Shown here: one piece after another, positions 8,659-17,280 of the stretch
How the letters are laid out: each line of letters starts with the position of its first letter
Position numbering within the stretch: the stretch's first letter is position 1
Source of the DNA: Streptomyces sp. NBC_01498
GTDB taxonomy: Bacteria; Actinomycetota; Actinomycetes; Streptomycetales; Streptomycetaceae
NCBI RefSeq assembly: GCF_036327775.1
Contig: NZ_CP109598.1
Coordinates: 5,778,001-5,842,000, forward strand
Direction of reading: 5' to 3'
Length of the DNA: 64,000 bases
Made by a program: the position numbers and the translations under genes
Notes under the pieces: generated by a model
Told to the model about the DNA's origin: nothing
Databases searched by the model: none
The model's input: the letters and a program-made list of their open reading frames with translations, nothing else

Positions 8659-11028
8659 TCAGCCGTCGACGCCGTTGTACGCCCGTACCGCCGACGTGCC
8701 GATCCGGCCGTACCAGCCCGACGCGTCGGCGGCGAGCCCGTCGATGATGCCAGGCAGTGTCCAGGTGCGGAGCGGCCCGCCGTCGGCGAGCCGCAGCGCC
8801 GAACAGGTGTCGCCGGACGCCGCGTAGACCGTCGCGCCCACCACGACCGGCGGGACTTTCGCGACCCCCGTCAGCCGCCGTGTCCAGCGCGGTTCCCCGG
8901 TCCGGGTGTCCAGGGCCTGGAGGCTGTCCGCCGTCGCCCAGTGCAGCACCAGGGCGCCCGCCGTGACCGGTCCGAGCAGTCCGCCGGGACCGGACGGCCA
9001 GCCCGTCTCGACACCGAGCGTGGGGCGCGTCCAGCGCGGTCTGCCGGTGCCCGGGTCGAAACCGCGCAGCGAACCGGCCGTGGCCAGCAGCCCCGTACCG
9101 CCCGCCGCGCCGAGGGCCGTGGCGCCCGGCGTCACCGCGTACACCTCCGATGCCACGGCGACCGGCTCACCGCCGCGCGCCCGGATCAGATGCAGCCGGC
9201 CGGCGGAGGTGAGCAGCGCGAAGTTGCCCGCGTCCGGCAGCGCGGCGACGGCGAGCGCCTCGTCCCCGCCGCTCCGCACCCCGTCCTTCAGCCCTTCGTA
9301 CAGCCCTTCGTACGACCACAGGGTCTTCGCCGACCTGGCGTCGACACCGAGCACCCGCCCGCCGAGCGTGGCGGCCAGCAGCATGGTGCGGCCCAGCACC
9401 GCCGGGGGCCGCAGGCCGCCCAGCTCCTGGCCCCAACGGCGCTTCCCGGTGCGCAGATCGACGGCCTCCAGCTCGTTCGCGTCCTCGTCGTTCTCGTACG
9501 AGGAGACCAGCGCCCCGTCCACGACGGCGGTCCACTCGGGCAGGAGCCCGCGCGTGGGATCGTCCGTGACACGGGACTTTCCCGAGCCGATGTCGACCAC
9601 GGGCAGCCCGAGATCGGGTGCCACGAGGTTCCCGTCCACCGTGCCCCACCGGTCCGGCGCCCGCGCGGAGGCCGACAGCTGCCAGCGGCGGGAGCCGTCG
9701 GAGGTGGCGCAGGCACGGACATGCCCCGTGGTTTCCCCGGTGAGTGAGCTGTGCAGCAGCAGGGTGGAGCCGGAGAGCAGCAGGGCGTCGACGGCTCCCG
9801 CGTCCGCCGTGAGACTCCAGCGCAGGGCGCCGGGCTTCGCGGACCCGCCCTTCAGGGTCGGTCCGGCGCTGTCGCCGGTGTTCGCGGGGGTGCCGCCGGG
9901 ATCTCCCCAGCCGCGTACGACGGAGGCACCGAGCAGTCCGGTCAGGGTGGTGGCTCCGGTCAACAGCACTCCCCGGCGGGCGAGTTCGCGGCGCCGTACG
10001 CGGCGCCGCTCGTCACGCCATTCGTCACGACGGGCCCGCTCGGTCCGGGCCCGGTGGGCGTCGGCCCGGTCGGTCCCGGCGTTCGGGCGGGGCGCGTCGC
10101 GGGGCGCCGGAGCCACGGTCACCGGCCGCGTGGGGACCACCGCCGTGTGCTCGCGCGGCCGGTCGTCGTCCGCGCCCTCGACCAGCCCCCGCAGCGGCTC
10201 CTCGCGCCACCACAACGGCGCGCCGGGATCGGCCGTACGCTCCAGCACCTCGGCCACCGAGGGCCGCCGGCCCGGTTCCTTGCGCAGACAGCCGGCGACC
10301 AGCTCCCGTGTCCCGCCGGGCACGGCGGTCAGGTCGGGTTCCTCGTGGACGGCCCGGTAGAGCAGGATCGCCACCGTCCCGTCCCCGAAGGGATTGCGCC
10401 CGGTGGCGGCGTACGCGAGGACCGCGCCCAGCGCGAACACGTCGGCCGCCGCCGACACCGGCGCGCTGTCCGTGATCTGTTCGGGCGCGATGAAACCGGG
10501 TGTGCCGATGATGTCCCCGGCCTCCGTCATCCCGTGGTCGCCGAGGGCACGGGCGATGCCGAAGTCGATGACGCGCGGACCCCCGGCCGTCAGCAGGACG
10601 TTGGACGGTTTGAGGTCGCGGTGCACCAGGCCCGCGCCGTGGATCGCGGTCAGTGCCTCGGCGAGCGCCGCGCCCAGCGACCGTACGGCCGCCTCGCCCA
10701 GCGGCCCGGTGGCGGTCACCGCCCGCCGCAGGGTGACGCCCGGCAGATAGGCGGTCGCCAGCCACGGCACGGGGGAGTCGGGGTCGGCGTCGAGCACCGC
10801 CGCCGTGTGCGCCCCCGTCACCGCGCGGGCCGCGGCGGCCTCGCGCCGGAACCGCTCGCGGAAGTGCGGATCCGCCGCGAGATGCGCGTGCACGGTCTTC
10901 ACGGCCACCAGCCGGCCGCCCTCCGTACGGCCCAGATAGACCCGGCCCATGCCGCCCGCGCCGAGCCGGGCCAGCAGCCGTACGGAGCCGAGCGCGGCGG
11001 GGTCGCCGGGCAGCAGGGGGCCGGTCAT
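8659..11028 (-). CDS. Ser/Thr protein kinase with PQQ-like beta-propeller domain (second of pair)
   Basis: A 789-residue Hanks-type kinase. The glycine loop LGAGGMGRVYLG lies at residues 22-33, the catalytic Lys in VAVKTV near 44, HRDLKPSN near 137 and DFGIA about 20 later, then TPGFIAPEQ. A basic segment followed by a hydrophobic stretch (LARRGVLLTGATTLTGLLGA, about 350-370) is the probable membrane anchor. Residues about 390-789 are repeats of the PQQ-binding-like beta-propeller (LQALDTRTGEPRWTRRL, LRGFDPGTGRPRWTR). The ATG overlaps the stop of the upstream kinase in ATGA, so they are translationally coupled. The extracytoplasmic propeller is presumably a sensor; no ligand is known. Confidence 0.9.
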   Translation of the reverse strand: MTGPLLPGDPAALGSVRLLARLGAGGMGRVYLGRTEGGRLVAVKTVHAHLAADPHFRERFRREAAAARAVTGAHTAAVLDADPDSPVPWLATAYLPGVTLRRAVTATGPLGEAAVRSLGAALAEALTAIHGAGLVHRDLKPSNVLLTAGGPRVIDFGIARALGDHGMTEAGDIIGTPGFIAPEQITDSAPVSAAADVFALGAVLAYAATGRNPFGDGTVAILLYRAVHEEPDLTAVPGGTRELVAGCLRKEPGRRPSVAEVLERTADPGAPLWWREEPLRGLVEGADDDRPREHTAVVPTRPVTVAPAPRDAPRPNAGTDRADAHRARTERARRDEWRDERRRVRRRELARRGVLLTGATTLTGLLGASVVRGWGDPGGTPANTGDSAGPTLKGGSAKPGALRWSLTADAGAVDALLLSGSTLLLHSSLTGETTGHVRACATSDGSRRWQLSASARAPDRWGTVDGNLVAPDLGLPVVDIGSGKSRVTDDPTRGLLPEWTAVVDGALVSSYENDEDANELEAVDLRTGKRRWGQELGGLRPPAVLGRTMLLAATLGGRVLGVDARSAKTLWSYEGLYEGLKDGVRSGGDEALAVAALPDAGNFALLTSAGRLHLIRARGGEPVAVASEVYAVTPGATALGAAGGTGLLATAGSLRGFDPGTGRPRWTRPTLGVETGWPSGPGGLLGPVTAGALVLHWATADSLQALDTRTGEPRWTRRLTGVAKVPPVVVGATVYAASGDTCSALRLADGGPLRTWTLPGIIDGLAADASGWYGRIGTSAVRAYNGVDG

Positions 11029-13430
11029 GCCCGGACCTCCGGTGCGGCGAAGGTGGAGAGGACGCCGTCGACCGACACATGGACGAGCCCGGCACCGGCC
11101 GTACCCTCCCGGCCGCCGCTCTCGGCGCTCTCCCCGTCCGCGTCTTCGCCCGAGTCCGCCGGGTCCGGGCCGGTGACGACGGCGGTGGCCGGTCCCGTCT
11201 CCGCCGCCCACACGAGCGCCCCCGTGGCCGCGTTCCGCGCGTGCACGCCCCACGCCGGGCGCCCGTCGGGCGTCTCCTCGCCCTCGGGCGCCCGGCCCAC
11301 GCCGTAGACGAGCCCGCCGGAGACCAGCGGCACGCCGTCCTCCGGCGGGCCGACGCCCGTGACGCTCCAGCGGGTGCGGCCGGTCTTCGCGTCCAGGGCG
11401 CTCAGCGTGTCGTACGTGCCCGAGTGCACGAGCCCGGCGACGGCCGCCGGGGTGATCGTGACGTCGTCCGCCTCCCCGTCCGGCTCACGGCTCCACAGCG
11501 TGCGCCGGGTCGCCAGATCGACCGCGCTCAGCCTGCCGCGTGCCGCGTAGTGGTGGACACCCCGCGAACCGGGATGCGCCTCCGGGCGGCGCGAACCGCC
11601 GGGTATCGCGCGTTCCGGCGTGCCGTCGGCGGCGCGCAGCACGGCCAGCGGCTCGCCATTCTCCTCGCCGTCGGCGGAGAACGACGTCCTCGCCGTCGCC
11701 ACGGCGATCCGCCCGCCCGCCTGGTGCATCCCCACCACACCCGCCTTCCCGCCCTGGTGGAACCAGAGGGCGTCCCCCGTGCGCGCGTCGTAGCCGTAGG
11801 CGCGCCAGGTGGCGCCCGGCGCGGTCCGGCGGTGCCAGGCCGTCGCGTACGAGGAGTACGTCACCAGACAGAGCACACCGGCGGCGACCGAGAACGCGCC
11901 CTCGGTTCCGTCCCCCATGTCGTCGGAGCCGAATCCGAGCAGCTCCGGCGGGCGGCGGGGGTTGCGCCGCACAGTCTCGGCCGACCACCTCACCGCGCCG
12001 TTCGCCGCGTCCAGGGTGGTGACGCTCGCGCCGACGTAGGGGCTGACGCGCAGCACGTGGACCAGTTCCGGTCCGGGCACGGCCTCGGTGATGTCGTCGG
12101 TCCGGTGGCTCCAGACGACGGCACCGCTCCGGGCGTCGAGGCGGGTCAGCGCCCCGGTCCCCACCAGATAGAGGGCCCCGCCGTGCCGCAGGGGGCGGGC
12201 CCCGCCGGTGTCGCGCGTCCACAGGACCCGGCCGCGCGCGTACGGACCCGGTGAGGCGGAGGCACCGGATTCCGCCCCGTCGGCGTCGCCGTTTCCGGTG
12301 AGGGAGGCGAGCCAGGCGACCGTGCCGGCCGCCGCGGCGCCCGCGAGGGCCGCGCCGCCCCAGCGCAGGAAGCGCCGCCGGTCCGCTCCCCGGCCCCCGC
12401 TCACGGCCGTGCCGCTTTTCGCACCGGCCACGGCGCGGGTCGTCGTCACGTCCGCCGCGCCGGGCGCCGGTGCCTCGTCCGACTCCTCCGACACGCCCGA
12501 CTCGTCAGGCACGTCCGGGGTGTTGGACGGGGTGCCGGGCGGGGCTTCCGCGACCAGTGCGGCGATCTCCTCCTCGCGACGCCGGATCAACCCGGTCATC
12601 GCCTCCCGTTCCCACCACGGATCGCCGTCCGTCCACCCCGCACATGTGCTCAGCACCTCCGCCACGGTCGGCCGGTCACCGGGCTCCCGGCTGAGACAGG
12701 CGCCCAGCAACTCCCGCCAGCCGTATGCCGCGTCCGGTCCGCCGGCCGGCACCCCGCCGAGATCGGGAACGCCGTGCGTGGTCCGGTACAGCACCTGGTG
12801 GACCGGGCCGGTACCGAACGGCGGGTGCCCGGTCGCCGCGTACGCGAGGAGCGCGCCGAGCGCGAACACGTCGACGGCCGGACCCGGTTCGCCCGCCCCG
12901 GTGAGCAGTTCGGGCGCGATGAACCCGGGCGAGCCGACGATCTCGCCGCTTCCGGTCAGGCTCTCCTCGGCGGCGGCCCGCGCGATCCCGAAGTCGATGA
13001 CCATCGGCCCGTCGCGTGTCACGACCACGTTCGACGGCTTGAGGTCGCGGTGGACCAGCCCGGCGGCGTGCACGGCCGCGACCGCCTCGGCCAGCGCGGC
13101 GCCGAGCGCGGCCAGTTCGCCCGGGGCCGGCGGCCCGAGCGCCGAGACCGCGCCGGTGAGGGTGGGGCCCGTGCAGAACTCGGTGGCCAGCCACGGGCGT
13201 ACGGCCTCCGGATCGGCGTCCAGCACGGCGGCCGTGAACGGGCCCGCCACCGAGCGCGCGGCCGCGGCCTCCCGCCGGAACCGCTCACGGAACAGCGGGT
13301 CCGCCGCCAGGTGCTCCCGCACCGTCTTGACGGCCACCAACCGCCCGGAGGCCGCCCGGCCGAGATGGACCCGGCCCATGCCGCCCTCCCCGAGCAGGGC
13401 GACCAGCCGGTACCCACCGACCTGATCCAC
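11025..13430 (-). CDS. Ser/Thr protein kinase with PQQ-like beta-propeller domain (first of pair)
   Basis: An 801-residue paralogue of the next gene. The GTG at 13430 was chosen for the ribosome binding site GGGAGGGGG nearby. It has LLGEGGMGRVHLG at residues 12-24, VAVKTV Lys35, HRDLKPSN near 127, DFGIARA and SPGFIAPE. An acidic Ser/Asp-rich linker (DVPDESGVSEESDEAPAP) precedes RRRFLRWGGAALAGAAAAG (about 347-366), a membrane segment that begins with a twin-Arg-like cluster. The C-terminal half is a beta-propeller (TRLDARSGAVVWSHR, ALDAKTGRTRWSV). Both kinases keep all catalytic residues and may phosphorylate each other; this is inference. Confidence 0.9.
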   Translation of the reverse strand: MDQVGGYRLVALLGEGGMGRVHLGRAASGRLVAVKTVREHLAADPLFRERFRREAAAARSVAGPFTAAVLDADPEAVRPWLATEFCTGPTLTGAVSALGPPAPGELAALGAALAEAVAAVHAAGLVHRDLKPSNVVVTRDGPMVIDFGIARAAAEESLTGSGEIVGSPGFIAPELLTGAGEPGPAVDVFALGALLAYAATGHPPFGTGPVHQVLYRTTHGVPDLGGVPAGGPDAAYGWRELLGACLSREPGDRPTVAEVLSTCAGWTDGDPWWEREAMTGLIRRREEEIAALVAEAPPGTPSNTPDVPDESGVSEESDEAPAPGAADVTTTRAVAGAKSGTAVSGGRGADRRRFLRWGGAALAGAAAAGTVAWLASLTGNGDADGAESGASASPGPYARGRVLWTRDTGGARPLRHGGALYLVGTGALTRLDARSGAVVWSHRTDDITEAVPGPELVHVLRVSPYVGASVTTLDAANGAVRWSAETVRRNPRRPPELLGFGSDDMGDGTEGAFSVAAGVLCLVTYSSYATAWHRRTAPGATWRAYGYDARTGDALWFHQGGKAGVVGMHQAGGRIAVATARTSFSADGEENGEPLAVLRAADGTPERAIPGGSRRPEAHPGSRGVHHYAARGRLSAVDLATRRTLWSREPDGEADDVTITPAAVAGLVHSGTYDTLSALDAKTGRTRWSVTGVGPPEDGVPLVSGGLVYGVGRAPEGEETPDGRPAWGVHARNAATGALVWAAETGPATAVVTGPDPADSGEDADGESAESGGREGTAGAGLVHVSVDGVLSTFAAPEVRA

Positions 13431-13570
13431 TGTGCTTCCCCCTCCCGGACACGCCGTGCCCGCACGGCCGTTCACTGCGACGCCCGACAGGTGCCCCGAG
13501 GTTGCGCCTGCCGCGCGTCCCGTCGCCGCGCCCGTCGGAAAACCCGTGGCAGCGTGCCGAACTCCCCTCC

Positions 13571-13576
13571 TAAAGT
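13571..13576 (+). promoter_or_regulatory. candidate -10 element of the Y-RNA gene
   Basis: TAAAGT matches the TAnnnT -10 consensus. It would place the RNA 5' end near 13583, at the start of the foldable segment. No convincing -35 is visible. Confidence 0.35.
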
Positions 13577-13579
13577 CAT

Positions 13580-13727
13580 GTCCGTCCAGGTGCGAAGACG
13601 GGACCTACTTCCACTCTTAATGGGGAGGCCGCAGGTTCGAGTCCTGCCATCGGCATTCGTGCCGGTGTAGCTCAGTCGGCAGAGCACCTATGTCGGTTCC
13701 GTCGCTCTTGATCTCTGGACACCTTTT
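13580..13727 (+). ncRNA. yrlA: YrlA-like bacterial Y RNA with a permuted tRNA-like module
   Basis: tRNA parts are present but in permuted order. An anticodon-like arm has a 5-bp stem 13609-13613/13621-13625 and loop CTCTTAA. A T arm follows with GCAGG, loop TTCGAGT and CCTGC (13631-13647). Next is an 8-bp acceptor-like stem (13648-13655/13660-13667) closed by a TTCG tetraloop instead of free ends, then TA and a D arm with GCTC, loop AGTCGGCA and GAGC (13670-13685). AGGTGC (13588-13593) can pair with GCACCT (13684-13689), the latter competing with the D stem by two bases. A CCTTTT run ends the segment near 13727. It lies 20 bases before the Ro60/TROVE gene, where bacterial Y RNAs are usually found. 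The ends are estimates. Confidence 0.72.
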
Positions 13728-13747
13728 CTGAATTCGGGGGAATTCTC

Positions 13748-15328
13748 ATGGCGCGTTTCAACACCCGGCCTTCGGCGGTCCGCGGCACCTCGCCCGTCCG
13801 GTCGGTGGGCGCCACCACCCGGACCCATCAGGGCGGCACCGGACACGCGCGTGACGCGAAGTCCGAGCTGTTCCTGCTCGCCGTCGCCAACTTCGTCTCC
13901 CAGCAGACGTTTTACGAGACCGGGGACGACCGCGACAACCGCTTCGCCACCCTCGTACGGCATCTCGCCGTCGAGGATCCCGGGTGGACGGCCGGACTGC
14001 TGGGCTGGCTGCGCCGCGACGGGAACATGCGGACCGCCGCCCTTGCCGGAGCCGCCGAATACGTCAGGGCGCGTCTCGACCGGGGCGTGCCGACGGGCCC
14101 CTCGAACCGCCAGGTCGTGGATTCCGTCCTGCTGCGCGCCGACGAGCCCGGCGAAATGCTCGGTTACTGGACGTCGCGTTACGGCCGCCGGATTCCCCAG
14201 CCGGTCAGGCGGGGAACCGCCGACGCCGTACGGCGCCTCTACAGCGGAAAGTCGCTGCTGAAGTACGACACCGCGTCCAGGGCTTATCGATTCGGGGACA
14301 TCCTCAATCTCACGCATGCCTCGCCGGACCCGGCGAAGGCGTGGCAGGGCGAGCTGTTCCGGTACGCGCTGGACCGCCGGCACCGCCCCGACAGCGCCGT
14401 GCCGCCCGCCTCGAACCGCACCCTCGTCGCGCACCGCGAGCTGATGGCGCTGCCCGTCGCCGGGCGGCGCGCGGTGCTCACGGCCCCCGGCGCCGCCGAG
14501 CGGCTGGCGGAGGCCGGCATGACCTGGGAGATGCTGGCGGGCTGGCTTCGGGGGCCGATGGACGCGGCGGCGTGGGAGGCCGTCATCCCGTCCATGGGGC
14601 CGATGGCGCTGCTGCGCAATCTGCGGAACTTCGACGAGGCCGGGGTGAGCGACGAGGTGGCCGACCGGGTCGCGGCGGAGCTGTCCGCCCCGGCGGTGGT
14701 CGCCCGGTCGCGGCAGTTCCCGTTCCGGTATCTCGCCGCGTACCGGCACGCGCCGTCGCTGCGCTGGTCCCACCCGCTGGAGCGGGCGCTCGGCCACTCG
14801 CTGGCCTGGGTGCCCGCGCTGCCGGGGCGGACGCTGATCCTGGTCGACCGCTCCGGTTCGATGTGGTCGCCCCTGTCGGACCGCTCGCGGCTCAACCGGG
14901 CCGACGCCGCCGCGATCTTCGGTACGGCGGTGGCGATGCGGGCCGCCGACGCCGATCTGGTCGAGTTCGGGTCGACCAGCGCCGAGGTGCCCCGGCGTCG
15001 GGGCGAGTCGGTGCTGAGGGTTCTGGAGCGCTTCGGCGATCTGGGGGGTACGGACACGACGGCGGCGGTGCGCAAGCACTACCGGCGCCACGACCGGGTG
15101 CTGATCGTCACCGACGAGCAGGCCGCCCACAGCCGTCACGGCGACCCGGCCGAGCAGGTCCCGGAGCACATACCCGTCTACACCTGGAACCTGGCGGGCC
15201 ACCGGGCCGGGCACGGGCCCTCGGGCACCCGGAACCGGCACACCTTCGGGGGTCTCTCCGACGCGGCGTTCCGGATGGTGCCGCTGCTGGAGGCGGGCCG
15301 GGACGCGGACTGGCCGTGGGCGGGCTGA
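13748..15328 (+). CDS. rsr: TROVE-domain protein, bacterial Ro60 orthologue
   Basis: A 526-residue RNA-binding protein. Residues about 20-365 form the TROVE HEAT-repeat ring (ELFLLAVANFVSQQTFYETG near 37, WQGELFRYALDRR near 200, MGPMALLRNLRNF near 283). In this family the ring binds Y RNA on its outside and single-stranded RNA ends in its cavity. Residues about 365-526 form a von Willebrand A domain with an intact MIDAS (DRSGSM). GGGGGA lies shortly before the ATG. Bacterial Rsr proteins act with Y RNA and PNPase in rRNA and stress-related RNA processing; here only the Y RNA candidate is adjacent. The arrangement Y RNA then rsr on one strand suggests linked expression. Confidence 0.92.
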   Translation: MARFNTRPSAVRGTSPVRSVGATTRTHQGGTGHARDAKSELFLLAVANFVSQQTFYETGDDRDNRFATLVRHLAVEDPGWTAGLLGWLRRDGNMRTAALAGAAEYVRARLDRGVPTGPSNRQVVDSVLLRADEPGEMLGYWTSRYGRRIPQPVRRGTADAVRRLYSGKSLLKYDTASRAYRFGDILNLTHASPDPAKAWQGELFRYALDRRHRPDSAVPPASNRTLVAHRELMALPVAGRRAVLTAPGAAERLAEAGMTWEMLAGWLRGPMDAAAWEAVIPSMGPMALLRNLRNFDEAGVSDEVADRVAAELSAPAVVARSRQFPFRYLAAYRHAPSLRWSHPLERALGHSLAWVPALPGRTLILVDRSGSMWSPLSDRSRLNRADAAAIFGTAVAMRAADADLVEFGSTSAEVPRRRGESVLRVLERFGDLGGTDTTAAVRKHYRRHDRVLIVTDEQAAHSRHGDPAEQVPEHIPVYTWNLAGHRAGHGPSGTRNRHTFGGLSDAAFRMVPLLEAGRDADWPWAG

Positions 15329-15362
15329 CCGCCCGCCCGGCCGCCCGGCCCGCCGACCGGAG

Positions 15363-15382
15363 CCGCCCGGAGAGCCGGGCGG
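15363..15382 (+). terminator. terminator hairpin after rsr
   Basis: A perfect 8-bp stem CCGCCCGG/CCGGGCGG with loop AGAG, followed by AAAGG, 35 bases after the rsr stop. Confidence 0.6.
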
Positions 15383-15512
15383 AAAGGCTGGTGGGGGGCC
15401 GGGTGGAGGGCAGTGAGGAGAGTCACGGGGTCACTGGGGAACGAGTGATCCCCGGGGCTCGTCGGTGGTCGGGCATGGCGCGCCGGGGGCCGTTGGGCGC
15501 ATACTCCAGGTA

Positions 15513-15740
15513 ATGACAAAGTCAGCCGGTTCCCGGCGCCACCTGCCGTCCAGTCCCTTCAACCGCCAAGGCCCGGCCTCGCCTCCGCCCGAGCACTTCG
15601 ACGTGGGGGACCGTGTCTCCCATGACCAGTTCGGGCTGGGAAGAGTCATCGGAGTCGAGGGCGAGAACGCCGTGCTCATCGATTTCTCCGGGCGCCAGGG
15701 CCGTATCCTGAGCCCCTTCTCCAAACTGACCAAGCTCTGA
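15513..15740 (+). CDS. 75-residue protein with a CarD/UvrD-tail-like Tudor motif
   Basis: Basic N-terminus (MTKSAGSRRHLPS), Pro-rich hinge, then a small beta-barrel from residue 31 (FDVGDRVSHDQFGLGRVIGV, then VLIDFSGRQGRILSPFSKL). The pattern VxHxxFGxGxV followed by an acidic strand and a final LTKL is shared with the C-terminal Tudor-like domain of UvrD/PcrA and with CarD-type RNA polymerase-binding domains. A role in binding RNA polymerase or nucleic acid is inference. No strong ribosome binding site precedes the ATG; the upstream bases suggest a leaderless or weakly initiated message. Convergent with the TerD gene. Confidence 0.7.
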   Translation: MTKSAGSRRHLPSSPFNRQGPASPPPEHFDVGDRVSHDQFGLGRVIGVEGENAVLIDFSGRQGRILSPFSKLTKL

Positions 15741-15754
15741 TTGCACGGGCCTCC

Positions 15755-15787
15755 GGGCCGCCGCGGTCCCCGTGACCGCGGCGGCCC
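15755..15787. terminator. bidirectional terminator hairpin
   Basis: A perfect 13-bp stem (15755-15767 with 15775-15787) and a 7-base loop between the convergent 75-residue protein gene and the TerD gene. Confidence 0.75.
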
Positions 15788-15844
15788 GCACAGGTACGTC
15801 CCCGGCAGGTACGCCTCCGGAGGGCGCCGGTGTCCGGGCCCCGG

Positions 15845-17119
15845 TCAGAGAGCCTTGGCGGCGGGCTTGACCATGCCGCGGACCGTACGGGACTTCACGA
15901 ACTCGCCGACGGCCGTCATCTCCCACTCGCCCGAGAACTGCCGGATCAGCTTCGCCATGATCACCCCGGTCTGGGGCTCCGCGCCGGTCAGGTCGAAGCG
16001 GACCAGTTCCTCACCGGTCCGCGCGTCCAGCAGCCGGCAGTACGCCTTGGCGACCTCGTTGAACTTCTGGCCGGTGAACGAGTTGACCGTGAACACCAGC
16101 CCGGTCGCCTCGGCCGGCAGACGCCCGAGGTCGACCACGATCGTCTCGTCGTCCCCCGCGCCCTCCCCGGTGAGATTGTCCCCGGAGTGCTTGACCGAAC
16201 CGCCGAGGATGGCCAGTTTGCCGAAGTAGCAGCTGTCCAGATGGTTGCGGTTCGGCCCGTAGGCGATCACGGAGGCGTCGAGGTCGATGTCCTTGCCGCG
16301 GAAGGCCGGCTCCCAGCCGAGACCCATCTTGACCTGGCTCAGCAGCGGGGCGCCGCCCTTGACCAGGGACACCGTCTGGTTCTTCTGGAGGCTGACGCGG
16401 CCCTTGTCCAGGTTGATCTTCCCGGGCGCCTGCGGGGGTGCCGCCGGTGCCGGGGGAGCGGACGGCGGCACGGGGGCGGAGGGGGCGAGCGGGGCGGAGG
16501 GAGCGGCGATCCGGGGGTCGGCGACCGGTGCCGGGGGCGGTACGGGCGCGGCGGGCGCCACCGGCGCGGAGGGCGCGACCGGAGCCTGCGGGACGGCCGG
16601 GGCGGCGGGGGCCGCCGGCTCGTCGACCGAGACGCCGAAGTCGGTGGCGATGCCCGACAGCCCGTTCGCGTACCCCTGGCCGACGGCGCGCACCTTCCAG
16701 GCGCCGTTGCGCAGATAGACCTCCACGATCACGAGCGCGGTCTCCGCGCCCAGTTGCGGCGGGGTGAAGGTGGCGAGGACGCTGCCGTTGTCCGCGTCGC
16801 GGACGGTGGCCGTCGGCTCGATGCCCTGGAAGCTCTGGCCCGCCGCGTCCGGGCTGGCCGTGACGACGATCTTCTCGATGCCGGCCGGGACGGCCGAGGT
16901 GTCCACCACGATCGCGTCCGGGGCCGTACCGCCGCCGGGCCGGTAGGTCACCCCCGGGCCCGTCGGCTGGTTGTAGAAGATGAAGTCGTCGTCGGAGCGC
17001 ACCTTGCCGTCGGCGGTGAGCAGCAGGCCCGATACGTCGAGCCGCGCCGGGGCGGCGACGTCCACCGCCACGCGGGTGGCGGAGAGAGGGATGTTCGAGC
17101 CGGGGGTCATAGCTGTCAT
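15845..17119 (-). CDS. protein with two TerD domains
   Basis: A 424-residue protein of the tellurite-resistance/stress TerD family. The N-terminal TerD domain (about 5-170) includes RSDDDFIFYNQP and VYLRNGAWKVRAVGQGY. A linker of about 65 residues made of Ala-Pro-Val repeats (APVAPSAPVAPAAPVPPPAP) follows, then a second TerD domain (about 238-424) with INLDKGRVSLQKNQTVSLVK and GEWEMTAVGEF. TerD domains bind calcium in characterised members, and the Asp-rich segments DDD and GAGDDETIVVDLGR would fit that. Cytoplasmic, no signal peptide. The start may be the first or fourth codon (both Met). Stand-alone gene convergent with the preceding one. Confidence 0.88.
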   Translation of the reverse strand: MTAMTPGSNIPLSATRVAVDVAAPARLDVSGLLLTADGKVRSDDDFIFYNQPTGPGVTYRPGGGTAPDAIVVDTSAVPAGIEKIVVTASPDAAGQSFQGIEPTATVRDADNGSVLATFTPPQLGAETALVIVEVYLRNGAWKVRAVGQGYANGLSGIATDFGVSVDEPAAPAAPAVPQAPVAPSAPVAPAAPVPPPAPVADPRIAAPSAPLAPSAPVPPSAPPAPAAPPQAPGKINLDKGRVSLQKNQTVSLVKGGAPLLSQVKMGLGWEPAFRGKDIDLDASVIAYGPNRNHLDSCYFGKLAILGGSVKHSGDNLTGEGAGDDETIVVDLGRLPAEATGLVFTVNSFTGQKFNEVAKAYCRLLDARTGEELVRFDLTGAEPQTGVIMAKLIRQFSGEWEMTAVGEFVKSRTVRGMVKPAAKAL

Positions 17120-17280
17120 GCCAGCCGTAACGAACGACCCCTCTTTGCCGTTCCCTTACCCTCCGTCCGCTCCCCCGGACGGGTCAACGCGACCGGGGGA
17201 GGGGCGAACCGGGGTGAACCGGCCGGCCGGGCGCGCACGCCCGACGGACGGGAGCGAGCCGGTCGGTCGGCCGCGCGGGT

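Noticed and set aside
13472..13687. A 71-residue minus-strand ORF over the RNA segment
   Set aside because: It is antisense to the structured RNA and contains the RTRTCGLPIKS type of peptide commonly produced by translating tRNA-like sequence.
13606..13690. A tRNA-Lys gene
   Set aside because: The T arm comes before the D arm, and the acceptor stem is closed by a TTCG loop, so a normal tRNA cannot form; a Y RNA fits better.
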